Assembly: GCA_947579605.1 (NCBI GenBank)
Contig: OX388317.1
Span: 20,851,384 to 20,915,383, forward strand
Source: Athripsodes cinereus
Taxonomy: Eukaryota > Arthropoda > Insecta > Trichoptera > Leptoceridae
DNA: 64,000 nucleotides
Direction of reading: 5' to 3'
The translations under genes and the position numbers were made by a program. The notes beneath the pieces are model-generated. The model had not been told where the DNA came from, did no database searches, and was given only the letters and a program-made list of their open reading frames with translations. Below, in pieces: positions 11,001 through 22,875 of the stretch (within the stretch, counting starts at the first letter, position 1; each line of letters starts with the position of its first letter).

Positions 11001-11880
11001 TATTATAGAGGATATTAAAAGATATATAAAGAGATATAGCGGGATTCTTTTCTCATCATCATATTTTTTTGTACAAATGGTGTTTTGAAAGAAACAATGT
11101 TCTGCGGTCGTAGAATATTTAATTACGAATCCAACGACATACACAACTCAATTTTCATGAAAATGTGAATAAAAAGAAAATATACTCAGAGAACATACAT
11201 ATGTAAATTTATATTGATGGCATTAATTTTCACGTTTTTGTAACTTTAAAAGCATAAGTTATATCGAATATACAAATATCAATACTAATAGACATAAATA
11301 TTTATAAAATTAGTTTTATGAAATTTTTTAATACATATTTCATTTTTACTAATATTTTTTATAACTAGGGTAACTCAATTTGTTGAATGAATATTGCTAT
11401 CATTATTATAAGCAATGTTGGCATTAATAGTGTATCCTATCGCCGTGATAATAACAATTTTCTAGGCTGGCAACAATGTAAAAATAAATATGAAAATGTT
11501 CTGTGAAAAGTTTTCTCGCATTTTTTATCACACTATTTATTTTATCAGCCGCCATAGGTAATATTAAATATTGTTTATTTTTCGTATGTATATATTTTTT
11601 GTAACGCGTAATGTGGAAAATTGCCAAAGTTGCCTAAGTTTTTACCCGCATCCGAGTGAAAGACGTTATCAGCAGAGATTTCCCCTTTACGAAATCTATT
11701 CATACTCGTGATATTATGAAAGTTTCTTTTTTGATATGGCAACAAAATTTGAAACTGTTCGATGCGCGTTCCATTGAATACTAACTATAATTTATGGTTT
11801 ACAGATAAGCAAGTCACTGAAAGGGGTAAATAACAATAATTTTATACGTCATATTATTGGTATATATCTTGCTATTATAA
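11001..11880. other. no recognisable feature
   Basis: AT-rich sequence without motifs, repeats or coding signal that I can name. Confidence 0.5.
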
Positions 11881-11884
11881 TAGA

Positions 11885-12071
11885 GTTCGTCGGTAGCCTG
11901 GAGGTATAGTCTCGGCCTCGTGAACAAGTGGTCCGTGGTTCGATACCAGATGCCGGCAAACTCCCTTTTCACGACACAAGCTTTTAGTAGCTTACCGTGA
12001 AAGGTGTATAAGGTTGTATTTGGGTTTAAAACAAAACCCAGATATATCTTTTTTTAAAAAAAAAAAAAAAA
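11885..12071 (+). repeat. SINE-1, tRNA-derived, complete copy
   Basis: The head gttcgtcggtagcctggagg contains an A-box-like block. A B-box-like ggttcgatacc lies ~55 bases downstream, so this is a Pol III promoter derived from a tRNA. The body ends in poly(A) at 12057-12071. A second copy is at 19516-19693 and an inverted 5'-truncated one at 24710-24810. It needs a LINE's machinery to move. Confidence 0.85.
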
Positions 12072-12449
12072 GTAAAACTTCCATAGACAACTATTTTATG
12101 TGATTGAAAGATTTTTCTTACCACACCATTATTCTCCACGATTTATACAACGAAAGATTGGGATTGAGAGTAGAATTAACATGACAACAAAATATATTTT
12201 CGAGGCATGCCACTCATTCTGTACATCTTATTTTCTAATTTGCCGTGATACCTTATATTACATGAATTGAACACAAATTAGATATGATAATATTATTATT
12301 ATCTTTAAAATGTCACCATGCACTGAGACCATAACAGCATTTGGCCAAGGCGAACTCAGTAATAGGATAAAAAACAAGGTAGCATCCAAAAAGAAAAGCA
12401 AATGGAAAGTCTCTATCCTGGCAATATAAAGTATTCTACAATAAAGGTA

Positions 12450-12708
12450 CACTGAGAAAAATACTAACGAAATTTCACAACGAATCATTGGTACGTACTA
12501 TCAGATTAGGACCAGAGATGGTACAAACGATTCATTAGTACGAATCTATAATATTAACTCTTCGCAAACAAGTTGTTGGTAAATTTACCAATGATTTGTT
12601 TGCGAAGAGTTAATATTATAGATTTATACCAATGAATCGTTTGTACGATCTCTGGTCCTAATCTGATAGTACCGTACCAATGATTCGTTTTGAGTATTTT
12701 TCTCAGTG
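12450..12708. mobile_element. palindromic MITE with TA target site
   Basis: Starts CACTGAGAAAAATACT and ends with its inverse complement, flanked by TA at 12448-12449 and 12709-12710. Nearly the whole element folds on itself: 12535-12560 (the gaatctataatattaactct block) pairs with the inverse copy at ~12606-12632. TA flanks suggest a Tc1/mariner-type transposase in trans (inference). Confidence 0.85.
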
Positions 12709-12711
12709 TAA

Positions 12712-13290
12712 ATATGTAGGGAATAACATGATGATATGGATAAGCGAATGAATGTGTACAAAAAAATATTTAGAACATTCGTTTTTCCGTTTTTAAATGA
12801 TTGTCAAATTGTTTATTGTAAAATGGAATAATTTTCAATTTAAATAAATTTCAAATAAAGTAGATACATACCAACCCATTATCATTCCAAAAATATTGCA
12901 ACCGTTAATTTGTGGGCATCGCCCTCAGTTTTGTGGTTATATCTGTAATTTTATTCTTTATAATAAATATTATTATTATTTATTTCGATACACATAATGT
13001 TTTATTTATTTATTTTGAGTTCACTATTTTAATCTATTGGCTCTTGAAACCATATCATTGCGGTGAAAATATTACTCTCATCAATTTTTTTTATCAAAAT
13101 TTAACCCATTTTTGTTTTCATTATGTAGTGTTCTCCGTATTATTGTCACCTGATGGGTAGGATATGAATTATTTGTGTAATTCCTAATTTGTTTTTAGCA
13201 ACGAACATATAGATCTAAGTATAAAAATGTGCCTTTGTATAGTTGGATTATTATGTATGTATATTTGTATGTATGTATGTATATTTGAGA
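12712..13290. other. no recognisable feature
   Basis: AT-rich sequence with a (TGTA)n-like microsatellite near 13252-13285. No coding signal is supported. Confidence 0.45.
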
Positions 13291-13580
13291 CCTGTAATCT
13301 CAGTAATACAGGAGAGACGATGGTCCTGGCTGGGGCATGTTTTGAGAATGCCTAATGATAGTTAGCCAAAAAGAGCACTGTTCTTCCGTCCGCAGGGGTT
13401 CCGTCGGCCCGGGCGTCCCTCTTTCACAATACACCGTTCCTATGACAACGATATCAGAGCGCAAGGAATGTCGTGGAAAGAGGTGACGCAATTGGCACAG
13501 ACACGCTCTGAATGGAGGAGGTTGGTTTCTGCCGCCCTGTGTTCCCGAGAGGAGCATTGAGGGCGATTGATTGATTGATA
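13290..13580 (+). pseudogene. LINE-B C-terminus
   Basis: The + strand reads ISVIQERRWSWLGHVLRMP, one stop, then PKRALFFRPQGFRRPGRPS, RAQGMSWKEVTQLAQTR and SEWRRLVSAALCSREEH before a stop at 13557, followed by a (GATT)n tail. This is the C-terminal end of an RTE-like non-LTR polyprotein, distinct from LINE-A (WLGHVLRM rather than WFGHVERM). Apart from the single stop it is well preserved, so the copy is relatively young. Other copies: 21670-21875, 24605-25060, 40840-41080 and 46690-46860, all inverted. Confidence 0.85.
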
Positions 13581-13877
13581 TTTGTATGAGTGCGCAGGTG
13601 TTTATGTTAGTTTTTTTGATATTTTGTAAATTGTGTAAGACGTTTATTTGGTTAAATAAATAAATAAATTATTATACAATGAAAACGTCTAAATTGAATA
13701 GGACTCCTTTTTTGTGTATTTACATTTTAAATTTACGCATTTTTGGACATTTTTACCGTTGAGACCCTGAAATCGAAGAAGCTAGTCTAGTCTATAAAAG
13801 AGTGTTTTGTAAAAAAACAGGTAGGTATTCGCGTAACACCACGCGAGTGCAAAACATTTTATTTTTATATTTTCTGT

Positions 13878-14018
13878 AATGAATGAGATACGCCACCAAT
13901 CCTTAATGTTGTATGTTTATACTATTAAGAAGACAACTTGTATTTTTATTGCGTACAACTATTCCACTGAGCAACCATACTCTTGTGGGAGATGTCATGA
14001 TGGTGTAGAAGATAGTTA
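13878..14018 (-). repeat. dispersed repeat C, copy
   Basis: Inverse copy: 'gaatgagatacgccaccaatccttaa' corresponds to the '-ggatgggtggcatac-' block, and 'gggagatgtcatgatggtgtag' marks its end. Confidence 0.55.
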
Positions 14019-14224
14019 AATAAATTTTAATTTTGCTTTATATTACGATGTATAAAATTTTGTAGGTATTGGTATTAGTTATTGTTTTAATGTGATGGAA
14101 GCAATGACCATAGAGATTCTAATGTAAAACTCAAACTTTTCTTTATACCATCACGAAAATGAACTACTTACTACCATTTTACTATACCATTACAAGTTCT
14201 ATTTTACTATACTTACTACAAGTA

Positions 14225-14450
14225 ATAAAAGCGTAGATTGTCCTCTCCATGTCAATATAAAATAAGACATTAATAGTGAGTTGCATACCGCATCGCTGAA
14301 TTGTAGAATTTATTTTATTAAGATTAATATAATTATTATTTTACGTGAGATTAAACGATCACCTGAATTTTACAGAAAACTCGAAAGCTTACAGGAAAAA
14401 GTGGGAAACCTATTCTTTACCAGGGCCCTACAGGGTCCACTTCACGAGAA
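14225..14450 (+). repeat. dispersed repeat C, copy
   Basis: Shows 'gattgtcctctccatgtcaata', 'gttgcataccgcatcgctga', 'actcgaaagcttacaggaaa' and 'agtgggaaacctattcttta' in family order. A short insertion separates the halves. The small open frame over its 3' part (14345-14527) is fortuitous. Confidence 0.65.
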
Positions 14451-14459
14451 TGGATAAAT

Positions 14460-15091
14460 TTAAAAAGAAGCACAATCTTTTTCATGGTTACGATATGTCA
14501 GCAACAAACGGCACTATTTATTTTTAAAATCGTACGATTTAAAAAAAAATCCTTAAAGACGAATGAAGTACTTAGGTATCTATAAATATAATTTTAATAT
14601 CGTAAATTTCAGTACATAATTTTAATATTATTTGATATTTAATATTATTTGATACAATCACCAACTCTACATATTTGTTTAGTCGTACTTAACATTTCGC
14701 AATATTAAACTTATTATTAGATTCCAACTGCTGGAAAACAAACTTTGCAACGTACAACGTTACAAAATATGAGAAAAGTTTTCCTTATCGGTTTCTGATT
14801 ATTTATTTATTCAAGTTATTTCATTTCACCCTTTGGTAATTTACATGTAGGTATGAAATTTACCTATACTAAATAGAAATATAGAATATGTATACATTAA
14901 GGTACTCAATATAGGAAAATGGTAAAATTCGTCCGTTTACAATATGCGTCGTCAATTTACAACCGGCGGCTGTTAATCTTTCGCCCTTTAAAGCCTTTCC
15001 TGGCGCAGATCGCTCTTAATGGAAGGCGCTGGTTTTTACCCTGTGCTTATAAGAAGGGCGTTAGAGAGCCAAAGAGGAAGATATCTAGTAA
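14460..15091. other. no recognisable feature
   Basis: AT-rich sequence. A slightly GC-richer patch at 14930-15080 has a 75-codon open frame but no motif that I recognise. Confidence 0.4.
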
Positions 15092-15266
15092 CATAAATAT
15101 AATGAAAAAAAAATTGTTTTTGGTTTTCCTACGATTTATTTGTTAAATAAGTTACCTGGTTTCGACCTATGAGGTCATTGTCAAACTCATAGGTCGAAAC
15201 CAGGTAACTTATTTAATAAATAAATCGTAGTAAAACCAAAAACAATTTTGTTTTCATTATATTTAT
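15092..15266. mobile_element. foldback element, ~81-bp arms, hammerhead-like centre
   Basis: 15092-15172 and 15186-15266 are near-perfect inverse complements. On the minus strand the centre reads TTGACAA-T-GACC-TCAT-AGGTC-GAA-ACCAGGT, the same order as the hammerhead-like elements elsewhere, with core changes that should abolish cleavage. Confidence 0.75.
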
Positions 15267-15796
15267 AAAATGGAGTTTTACAAAATCAACGGCGACTCAA
15301 TCAATATATCTAGTAACACTAAAAATTCCTAAAATCGAAGCTTTTCTTTTTAAATATTGTGTGATTAATGTTGTAAAACTCCACTTTAAAAATGTAAAAT
15401 AATTATATATTTTTTAAATTAATTAACACTATGTTTTCCACGTTTATTTTAATGAGCTTGACGTTTTCGAAACTTTCAGTTTCATTTTCAGTTCTTGCAG
15501 TTATTTATTTATTATTATTTTTATAATTTAATGACAAATGAACTTTCACAACGTTGACACCGATAAAATTGAATCTAAATATTTTTTGTTAATAATTTAT
15601 ATTTTATGTTGACATGTTTACATATTTTCATAAGGTTTGTGTCAATATGATGTGGTTAAATTGAATAAATTACTACATAGTGATAATGTCGCCACTACTA
15701 ATATTATCTTCTCGATATTTTATATTCTGCGTGATTATATAATTCGCGATTTTTGTTGTAAAATTACGACGTACGAAAAGAACAAATAAGTCAATA

Positions 15797-16292
15797 AATG
15801 GGGAACATGCATGTGTGAGGAATATGAATAAATGTTATCAATTCATATTAATAAATATACGCTGATCACGAATATCCTAATAAGAAACGATAAAATAAAA
15901 CTTTTCATTCATTATTTTCATTTTAAAAATCCATATTTTCTGTTATTGAATTAGTCCGGTGTGACGTCGCTAGGCGCTATTTTGTATTGCCACACATTTC
16001 ACTCTTAGTACTGTTTGTAGCGCCTGATATTGTCAAACACTGCTCCGCCACGAGTGAACCTTTTTGCGGCGAAGTCCGAAAATTGCTTTTTTAAATGGTG
16101 ATAAAAACCTTAAAAATGCACATTTAAAGATATAATAATGTCCGAATCATAATAATCCGAAAATTGCTTTTTTAAATGGTGATAAAAACCTTAAAAATGC
16201 ACATTTAAAAATTAATAAAAAGCACCATAATTTTTCTAATTTTCTGTATTATTTTTTGGGTTGAAAATTTTTTTTTGTGAATGTTCCCCATT
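15797..16292. mobile_element. MITE-N copy 1 (AATGGGGAAC ends)
   Basis: Starts AATGGGGAAC and ends GTTCCCCATT, with ata on each side (15794-15796 and 16293-16295). A second copy, alike over most of its length, is at 30315-30727 in a Toll intron. This copy contains an extra ~70-base internal tandem duplication (16074-16140 / 16149-16210) that the other lacks. No open frame. Confidence 0.85.
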
Positions 16293-16299
16293 ATAGTAT

Positions 16300-16950
16300 G
16301 TCACGACACTGTTTGTAAAGCAACGATGCAATTTGTAAACTGACGACGCAGTTTGTAAAATGATGAATTATACAATAATTTCTTGACGATGTTGATATTG
16401 TGACTTTCAAATAATTATTATTAGTTTGTTAATGTAAACATAATACTATTAACTTAACGAATAAGTATATAATAATTATATTTTTGAAGGTAAATTTGCT
16501 TTGAACGACTTGGTTTCACTTAAATGTTGAGTGTAGTGGAAAAATAATGATGTCATTATTAATTACTAGGCACTTTATTTTTTGCTAATCTTTATGCCAG
16601 ACGTTGACCCAAGATTGAAAAAACGCCAAAATTGTGCAGTTGTGGTACCACGTATGAGAAAGTGTGAGTTTTGTTTTACGTTGATTTTGTTTTTGCTTTA
16701 TTTTGATTAATTTTTGTTTAACATTTATTTTAAAGGTTTGATATGTTTTGATTAAATATATATTTTTGTAATCAAGGAATTATCCTAGAACAGGTCTACC
16801 TAGTTGGATAATTCTATTTCTTACTTGTATTGATTGATTGATTGTATGATTGTATGTATTTGTTAAATCAATAAATTATTGGACAACATTAAAGTATCGT
16901 TTACGTACTAAAGCATATCAAGAACACTGTACAATGCATTACTTACTTTT
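16300..16950. other. three diverged 22-bp repeats, otherwise featureless
   Basis: 16306-16365 holds three copies of a ~22-base phrase with core 'cga-gcagtttgtaaa'. The remainder is AT-rich and unassigned. Confidence 0.4.
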
Positions 16951-16959
16951 CGGGTCCGG

Positions 16960-17300
16960 ACTTTAGACTTTGCCACTCCAGTGTGCAACGACGTATATCG
17001 CCTTGTCACTCGCCATTATTAGGTCACTTACATTACATGCATTCCGCATCAGCGGGCATTGCAATAAGTGAGAATCACTCTGCACCTCCCCGCAGTTGCA
17101 GCTAGCGTCCTCTCCATCCAAAAAGCCCCACTTGTACTGACTACTTCTGCACCTAGTCACCCCAACTCTTAATCTGTTCAGTGTCTTCCATGTGGGGTAG
17201 CGCAGACTATGCACGGTGTTTGTGCTTTCGGATGGCATCATCCATAGATTGTCGCCAAGTTCATGCCTCCACAATTCATCTCTACAATTCATTAATTATA
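16960..17300 (-). pseudogene. non-LTR retrotransposon C-terminal fragment
   Basis: The minus-strand frame 16963-17292 reads RYPTWKTLNRLRVGVTRCR, KWGFLDGEDASCNCGEV and HLLQCPL. This is the zinc-finger-like CxCG...H...C tail found after the RNase H region in Jockey/I-like LINEs. The upstream reverse transcriptase is missing. Confidence 0.75.
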
Positions 17301-17444
17301 GGACATTACATCTACGTCATAATATAAATATAAATGATTGATTAAATGAGAATCTCTGATACATAAAGGTATCCATGTCAGAAGTTACATGTACCTACTC
17401 GTACTGTATTGCATTAAATATTGAAGATATAATAATGTATTCAA

Positions 17445-17560
17445 TATGAACGCCTTAAAGTAACGAGACCCTGGGTTCGATTCTCGTGCAGGGCAAAATG
17501 AAAAATGACCTTTTCAAATTGTTCTGGGTCTGAAATTTACTGTGTTTATTACATTGTAGT
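17445..17560 (+). repeat. SINE-2, head-truncated copy
   Basis: Contains gaccctgggttcgattctcg (B box) followed by gcagggcaaaatgaaaaatg, which matches the inverse of 23040-23090. The A-box half is missing. Confidence 0.6.
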
Positions 17561-17721
17561 TGCTCGTAGATCATAATTCTAAGCATTTTCACATAAGTTA
17601 CATTTAAGGACAACAAAAGTAAATACGTACTAACTCTAATATTAATGTGGACATAAAATCAACATTTTATACGTTTTTTTTTTATACATAGACATACCCG
17701 GTAGGTTATACTTACTAGTCA

Positions 17722-18231
17722 TAGTGATGTAAGAAGAAAAAAATCTCCATAGAAATTTCTCGTTCTCGAGAAATTTCTCCGAGAATTTCTCTTCTGATGT
17801 AAGAGAAATTTCTCTCCATAATTTTTCTTAGTGGTATTATGACCTTTCGCCCAGTACACTTCGCAGCCAACTTGATTGATCCAAAAAATTGTGGGGCTGA
17901 TTAAGGCCTAAATCAGAGCATTTTTTTCCATGTACGTACCTGCAATTTTTTTTTAACTTAAATATGGACATGTGGGATGTCAAACATCAACATTTTTCAT
18001 CAGTTATTAGCACTTTTTTCTATGTAGGTACCTAACATTTTTTTGTTTCCATAATTAATTGTAGCCATATAAATTATCTCAAATTGTTATTGATTGATTG
18101 AATATAGTATTTATTATTATTATTATACTGTTAAATAAAAAATATAAAAAATTCTCTAATTCGTGAAATTTACCGAAAATATCTCGGTAAATTTCTCGAA
18201 AAAATTATTTCTTGAGAATTCCAAAACACTA
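17722..18231. mobile_element. hAT-type MITE with exact 8-bp duplication
   Basis: Ends TAGTG...CACTA are flanked by the identical octamer actagtca at 17714-17721 and 18232-18239. The ends are rich in 'gagaaatttctc'-type palindromes (17750-17815 and 18170-18215), likely transposase-binding sites. No coding frame. Confidence 0.85.
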
Positions 18232-18569
18232 ACTAGTCATGATCTCATTAGTAAAATTAATTAATTAAAATTTCCTTTCCACTCTATGTTCATAATTTAA
18301 TAATTTTTTTACTTTATTTAATACTTTAAAGACATACCGACCGTGCATAAAGTTGTGACTCTCGGCAGTTTAAAAAAATATGAAAATCATATAATTGCGT
18401 TATTTTAAAGAATAAGTACATTTGCGTACTTTTTAATCTTCTGAAAATTGGAGAAAAGTTACGGATTTTGAGAAAAGTAATTAGATTTATTTATGCACCA
18501 ATTTATGAAGAAATTGTCATTACCTACCTGTAAGTTTTCAAGTGCATATATTGAAAATGCATACATACA

Positions 18570-18740
18570 TAGCATCACTTCCCTCGCGGGTAGGCAGGAA
18601 AGATCGAGCGCCACTTCTTTCTAGCTTTGCATACATCTTTCGCATCCTTCACTGTAATTCTTCATACATGTTCAATGTGCTCAACACCTGACCGTCTTGT
18701 AGGATTTGTCATTTAATCCTCGGACGTCCACGTCCACTTA
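18570..18740 (-). pseudogene. LINE-A tail, degenerate
   Basis: The minus strand matches the extreme C-terminus of LINE-A as at 32398-32600 (cgcgggtaggcag, catacatctttcgcatcc, gtaggatttg, cctcggacgtccacg). It is short and broken. Confidence 0.65.
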
Positions 18741-18764
18741 ACACTTCAAAAATTCGTTATTAAT

Positions 18765-18890
18765 TTTTAAATTAATTAATTTATTACAAAAACACTTTCA
18801 TTTTCTCTATAAATTATAGTGAAAAAGAGGCAATAAAAATTTATAGTGAAAATGAAACAGTATTTTTGTAATTAATTAATTTTTAAAAAT
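18765..18890. repeat. small inverted repeat (foldback)
   Basis: 'aattaattaatt...acaaaaacactttcattttc...tata' is followed by its approximate inverse 'tatagtgaaaatgaaa...tttttgtaattaatta'. It could form a hairpin of ~50 pairs with mismatches. No assignable family. Confidence 0.5.
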
Positions 18891-19369
18891 TTCATACGTT
18901 TAGTTCAAGTTTTTGTTTTCATTATACCTACTTAGGATACCCAAACTAACGTATAAGCATACTTCATTCGCCACTTCTTCATTCATGGACGATACATTTT
19001 CTTTTATCTCTAACTTGAAAAAAATATTTCCAAATGATTAACAATCGATTAATATTACCTAATGCATAAGTAGATAATTGAATTGAATAAGTAGCAACTA
19101 TTGGTTCTATTGTGTTTGATATAAATGTGCTTGGTATATTTATACTATTTTGTATAGCTATCGAACAATAGTAATTTATTACATAGGTACTATTTATTAA
19201 AGGTGGGTATGTGTGTGAACTGTGTGCTTTACCAACGGCAGGTACCTACTTTCTCAACATTTTGTTCAGTATTGGGTGTGCGAATACATAGATGGTAAGG
19301 TTTTCCGTATTAAGGCACATATGCACAACTAAAAAATTAAAGATATATTGTCTTATTGCCTATGCTAAT

Positions 19370-19510
19370 TACGACATATTGCACAAATAGGATAGCCAGC
19401 AGACTAAAGCATGGGATAAACATACAATTTGTCCTCTACGTCCCAATAAAAAATTGAGAAAGTTAGAATGGTTGGCATCCTTCATCACTGCCGAATCGAG
19501 GATATTAAAA
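19370..19510 (+). repeat. dispersed repeat C, copy split by SINE-1
   Basis: Shows 'gatagccagcagactaa', 'ttgtcctctacgtcccaata', 'ggttggcatccttcatcactg'. The family's second half resumes at 19715-19790 (accttttacaggccactcga), after the SINE-1 copy. The SINE therefore landed in an existing repeat C. Confidence 0.65.
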
Positions 19511-19515
19511 GTTGA

Positions 19516-19693
19516 GTTCGTCGGTAGCCTGGAGGTAGAGTCTCGGCCTCGTGAACAAGGGGTCCGTGGTTCGATACCAGGTGCCGGCAAACTTCCTTTT
19601 CACGACACAAGCTTTTAGTAGCTAAATGTGAAAGGTGTATAAGGTTGTATTTGGGTTTATAACAAAAATCCAGATACATCTTTTTAAAAAAAA
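19516..19693 (+). repeat. SINE-1, complete copy
   Basis: Nearly identical to 11885-12071, including the A-box-like and B-box-like (ggttcgatacc) blocks and a short poly(A) at 19683-19693. The short minus-strand open frames over it are chance. Confidence 0.85.
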
Positions 19694-19799
19694 TGTCTTG
19701 TAAATAATGTAGTATAAATACTTACCTTTTACAGGCCACTCGAAAATGAAAAAATAATGGGAATCCTATTTTTACTGGAAATCCCCGACAAGGTAAAGG

Positions 19800-20025
19800 T
19801 GTCTCAGTCTTTCCAGTAAGTTTTTAAGTGTCCTCTTAAAGACAGCTGTTCGTGAAACCTCATGTGTAAAACTATTAACATGGACAATTCAGTGATGAAG
19901 TAAACCAGCCATCCCGAATAGCTTAATTTTTATTGGAGAAGGCAACGTGCGTGGTGATTACACACAATTAATCTGCTGGCTACTCCATTTAAGGTAGATG
20001 ACGTGATAATGTAGATAGAATGATA
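19800..20025 (-). repeat. dispersed repeat C, copy
   Basis: Inverse copy with 'agtaagtttttaagtgtcctc', 'ttcagtgatgaagt' and 'ctgctggctactccattt' in order. Confidence 0.6.
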
Positions 20026-20203
20026 TTTTTTAACCATTGTAGAATGAAACAAATGAAACTAAAAAAAATTCTTTTACTCTTCATTGATTTTATTGAGAGA
20101 GACTTCTTTCATCTTTCAAGGACATTGTCAATCGATTGACAATCGCAAGACGTCTGTCTCAATACAAATCAATACAATCAAATAACAATACAATCAAATG
20201 TCC

Positions 20204-20246
20204 TCCTGATGATGCCAAGTAGAAGCCTTGGCGAAAACGTTTAAGG
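20204..20246 (+). ncRNA. hammerhead-like core, weak stem I
   Basis: CTGATGA (20206-20212), T, stem II GCCAAG (20214-20219) pairing perfectly with CTTGGC (20227-20232) across a 7-base loop, GAA (20233-20235), palindromic AACGTT (20236-20241), then T. The core is canonical, but the flanks give only about three stem I pairs with a mismatch. It is probably inactive, or a decayed relative of 7266-7309. Confidence 0.4.
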
Positions 20247-20249
20247 TGA

Positions 20250-21115
20250 ATAAATTTAATTTGGAAATTAAACAGTGTTTTTAAAATCATTTTAGTTATA
20301 ATGAATTTCCAAAGTGTTAACACAAAAACATTTGATTTATTCAATCAAAAAACGTTTGTTTTTAATTTCAATATGGAGTTATTTTATTATTATTACACTA
20401 ATAAATTACAAATCTTATACATATTTTCATTGATGCTGCCCAACTAGGTATAACCTGTACTAGGGCAAACATCTCACAAACACATCAATCATATAGAAAC
20501 ATATACACAATCACAAAAAGCATTCATCTCCTATATTTACACAATCACATTCATAACAAGAAAAACACTGCTGTAAACCGTCCATACATGAAACAACACA
20601 CAAACTATTTCTCCATATAAAACCAGAAAAAAACAACATATCCCTCAACCACACACATCACAATACAGCGAATTCTACTACCTAAATACAGTGAACAAAT
20701 AAAATAAATATTTTTCCGATACCACTGAAAAACCTTTACATACTTTTCCTAATTATACTAGCTTAAATTTAATATTATTATCAATTACTGTTATTCAAAT
20801 AAAATGTAGAATGAATTTGATGGCATGGAGCCTTATTATGTTCAAATTTCTGCGGACTTAGGATTCAGCTATTAAGGTTCTGTTGTCTTTATTGACTGTT
20901 ATTGTTTGGCTGGTTGGAGTAACAATGGAGTCCAATATAAGGGAGGGACTCCCTACGGCTCTATTGTTCGCGTCTGTTTTTGTTCTGAAATTTAGCAGTA
21001 CACATACATACATCTGCACAGGCATCAACACACATTTATTATTATACAGCAATGAGGCAAGAACGTTGAATAGATTCAGAACAGGAGTAGTTTTACATAT
21101 TATGTAAAATAATGT
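20250..21115. other. no recognisable feature
   Basis: AT-rich, and cytosine/adenine-rich around 20480-20690. The open frames at 20858-21107 contain no motif I recognise and start from TTG rather than ATG. Confidence 0.4.
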
Positions 21116-21129
21116 GATTTATAAGCAGC

Positions 21130-21245
21130 GGTAGTTAATCTTAGACTTTATTTCTCGAGAACTGACTTTAGCCAGCTTCTGCTCTCATCATCAGGATAAC
21201 GTTAATATTTGCGAGAATAATAAAGTCTTGTGGAACTGATTTTTT
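21130..21245 (-). ncRNA. hammerhead-like element, degenerate
   Basis: The minus strand shows CTGATGA-T-GAGAGC-AGAA-GCTGGC-TAA, bounded by a partly pairing outer stem (gactttatt / aataaagtc). The GAA box is altered to TAA, so it should not cleave. It is related to the pair at 38321-38519. Confidence 0.35.
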
Positions 21246-21669
21246 TTTCAATATAAAATTATTATCTTAAAGAAGCAGTCTTACTAAGAAACTAGAAACT
21301 TGTCTAACTAGATATCTCTAAAGTTAACACAGATTAATTTAGAAACTTTATTCATAAAACAGTTTTTATCCCTGATTAAATAAAAGCCTTACTTATAAAA
21401 CATTTTGTTAACCGTGATTAAGTAAAAATCTTACTTATAAAACAATACATCCTATTATCTCTTAACAGTACTGGAGATCATTTTGATTGGTTTTCTGGGT
21501 CTCGATACGAAAAATGAAGTAAATAAAGTGATTTGATTTTTTTTTATAAATTATTTCGTATAATTAATATCTATTATTTTAATGTCACTATTAAGTATTT
21601 AACAATTACGCTTCAAACGGCGAAATCGGCTGTGCGTAATCACATACTCAACAGTTATGCTAAACAATA

Positions 21670-21875
21670 TCATCATCATCATCATCGCCCTCAACGCTCC
21701 TCTCGGGAGCACAGGGCAGAAACCAGCCTCCTCCATTCAGAGCGTCTCTGTGCCAATTGCGTCACCTCTTCCCACGACATTCCTTGCGCTCTGATATCGT
21801 TGTCATAAGAACGGTGTATTGTGAAAGAGGGACGCCCGGGCCTACGGAACCCCTGCGGACGGAAGACAATATAAA
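21670..21875 (-). pseudogene. LINE-B C-terminus
   Basis: Inverse complement of the tail of 13290-13580 with high similarity (gaggcgtttctgcc-like, cacgacattccttgcgctct, gaaagagggacgcccgggcc). It is truncated inside the GRP region. Confidence 0.8.
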
Positions 21876-21879
21876 AAAT

Positions 21880-22365
21880 AGTATTTATATTTTAAATAGT
21901 TAAAAGTAAAGTGTTGCAAAGTTAACGCAGATACAATCAGTGAAATGTTTGTCACTGGAATTTTTCAGAGTGACTCAGTATTGGGTGTGATACTTGAAAA
22001 ATACTATATTATATATGTTTTTATGAAGTTCACATCGTGAAGTGAAAAATGGCATATTTTTTAAAATACTTGCCTAGTATTTCCCCTTCATAGCGCACAT
22101 ACCACATGCCCCCTATAGTTTTTCCAACAAAGAAAAAAATGTGGACAATTCAAAGAATTATCGCCTCCAACGGTAAACAAGTACTGAATACTGGGAGAGA
22201 AAAATGTCGATTGAGAAATAAAGAACGAAGCAATTTATGTATTATATTTTTTTTTACTTGAGTTGTGTTAATGAAAGTTATTTATTATAAATCAAAGAAT
22301 GTTTGGATTTAAAAGAAAATAAATCATTAAAATATTTGAAGACTTTTTCTCTCACTACATAATAT
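21880..22365. other. no recognisable feature
   Basis: AT-rich sequence without assignable repeats or coding signal. Confidence 0.45.
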
Positions 22366-22369
22366 GAAA

Positions 22370-22570
22370 TGGGCTAGCCAGTAGATTGTCTTTTTCTTAC
22401 CAAAAAAGTCGAAGGATACAGGATGGGTGGCTTACCTAATCGCTGAATTGGAGATGTTTGTTGCCTTAAACTCGATGCTGTTCGAATACCAGCATTTTAC
22501 ACAACACTCGAAAACTTACGGAAAAGAGTAAGAGATCTATTCTTTGTCAGAAACTCCACAAGGGAATCAT
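22370..22570 (+). repeat. dispersed repeat C, good copy
   Basis: Contains 'gctagccagtagattgtc', 'ggatgggtggcttacctaat', 'cgctgaattggagatgt', 'acactcgaaaacttacggaa', 'agagatctattctttgtcag' and 'actccac' in order. It is one of the most complete members. Confidence 0.7.
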
Positions 22571-22875
22571 GTGCATTGTTTATTAGTGTTTTTAGTTTAA
22601 TAGTTGTTTTTGATATGCTTCGTTTTATTTTTTTAATGTTAAATAACGTGTGTTAGTTTATCGTGTGCTGTTTTCCATATATTGTAAAAAATTTTTTATA
22701 TAGTTATATTATTGTAGTTTTTGATTTTCTTAGTTTATAATGATAATAATAATGGAAAGTATTTAGAGCGCCATCTTTGTGCCATAGCACCTCGAGGACG
22801 CTGTACGAGTACATAATATTGTTTTATCTTCAACATAGGTGTCTGTGTCAAGAATTGAAATTTAAATAAAAAGAA

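Noticed and set aside
20883..21107. Hydrophobic 74-codon frame as the missing Toll signal exon
   Set aside because: It opens with TTG rather than ATG, and no donor in the required phase 1 is evident.
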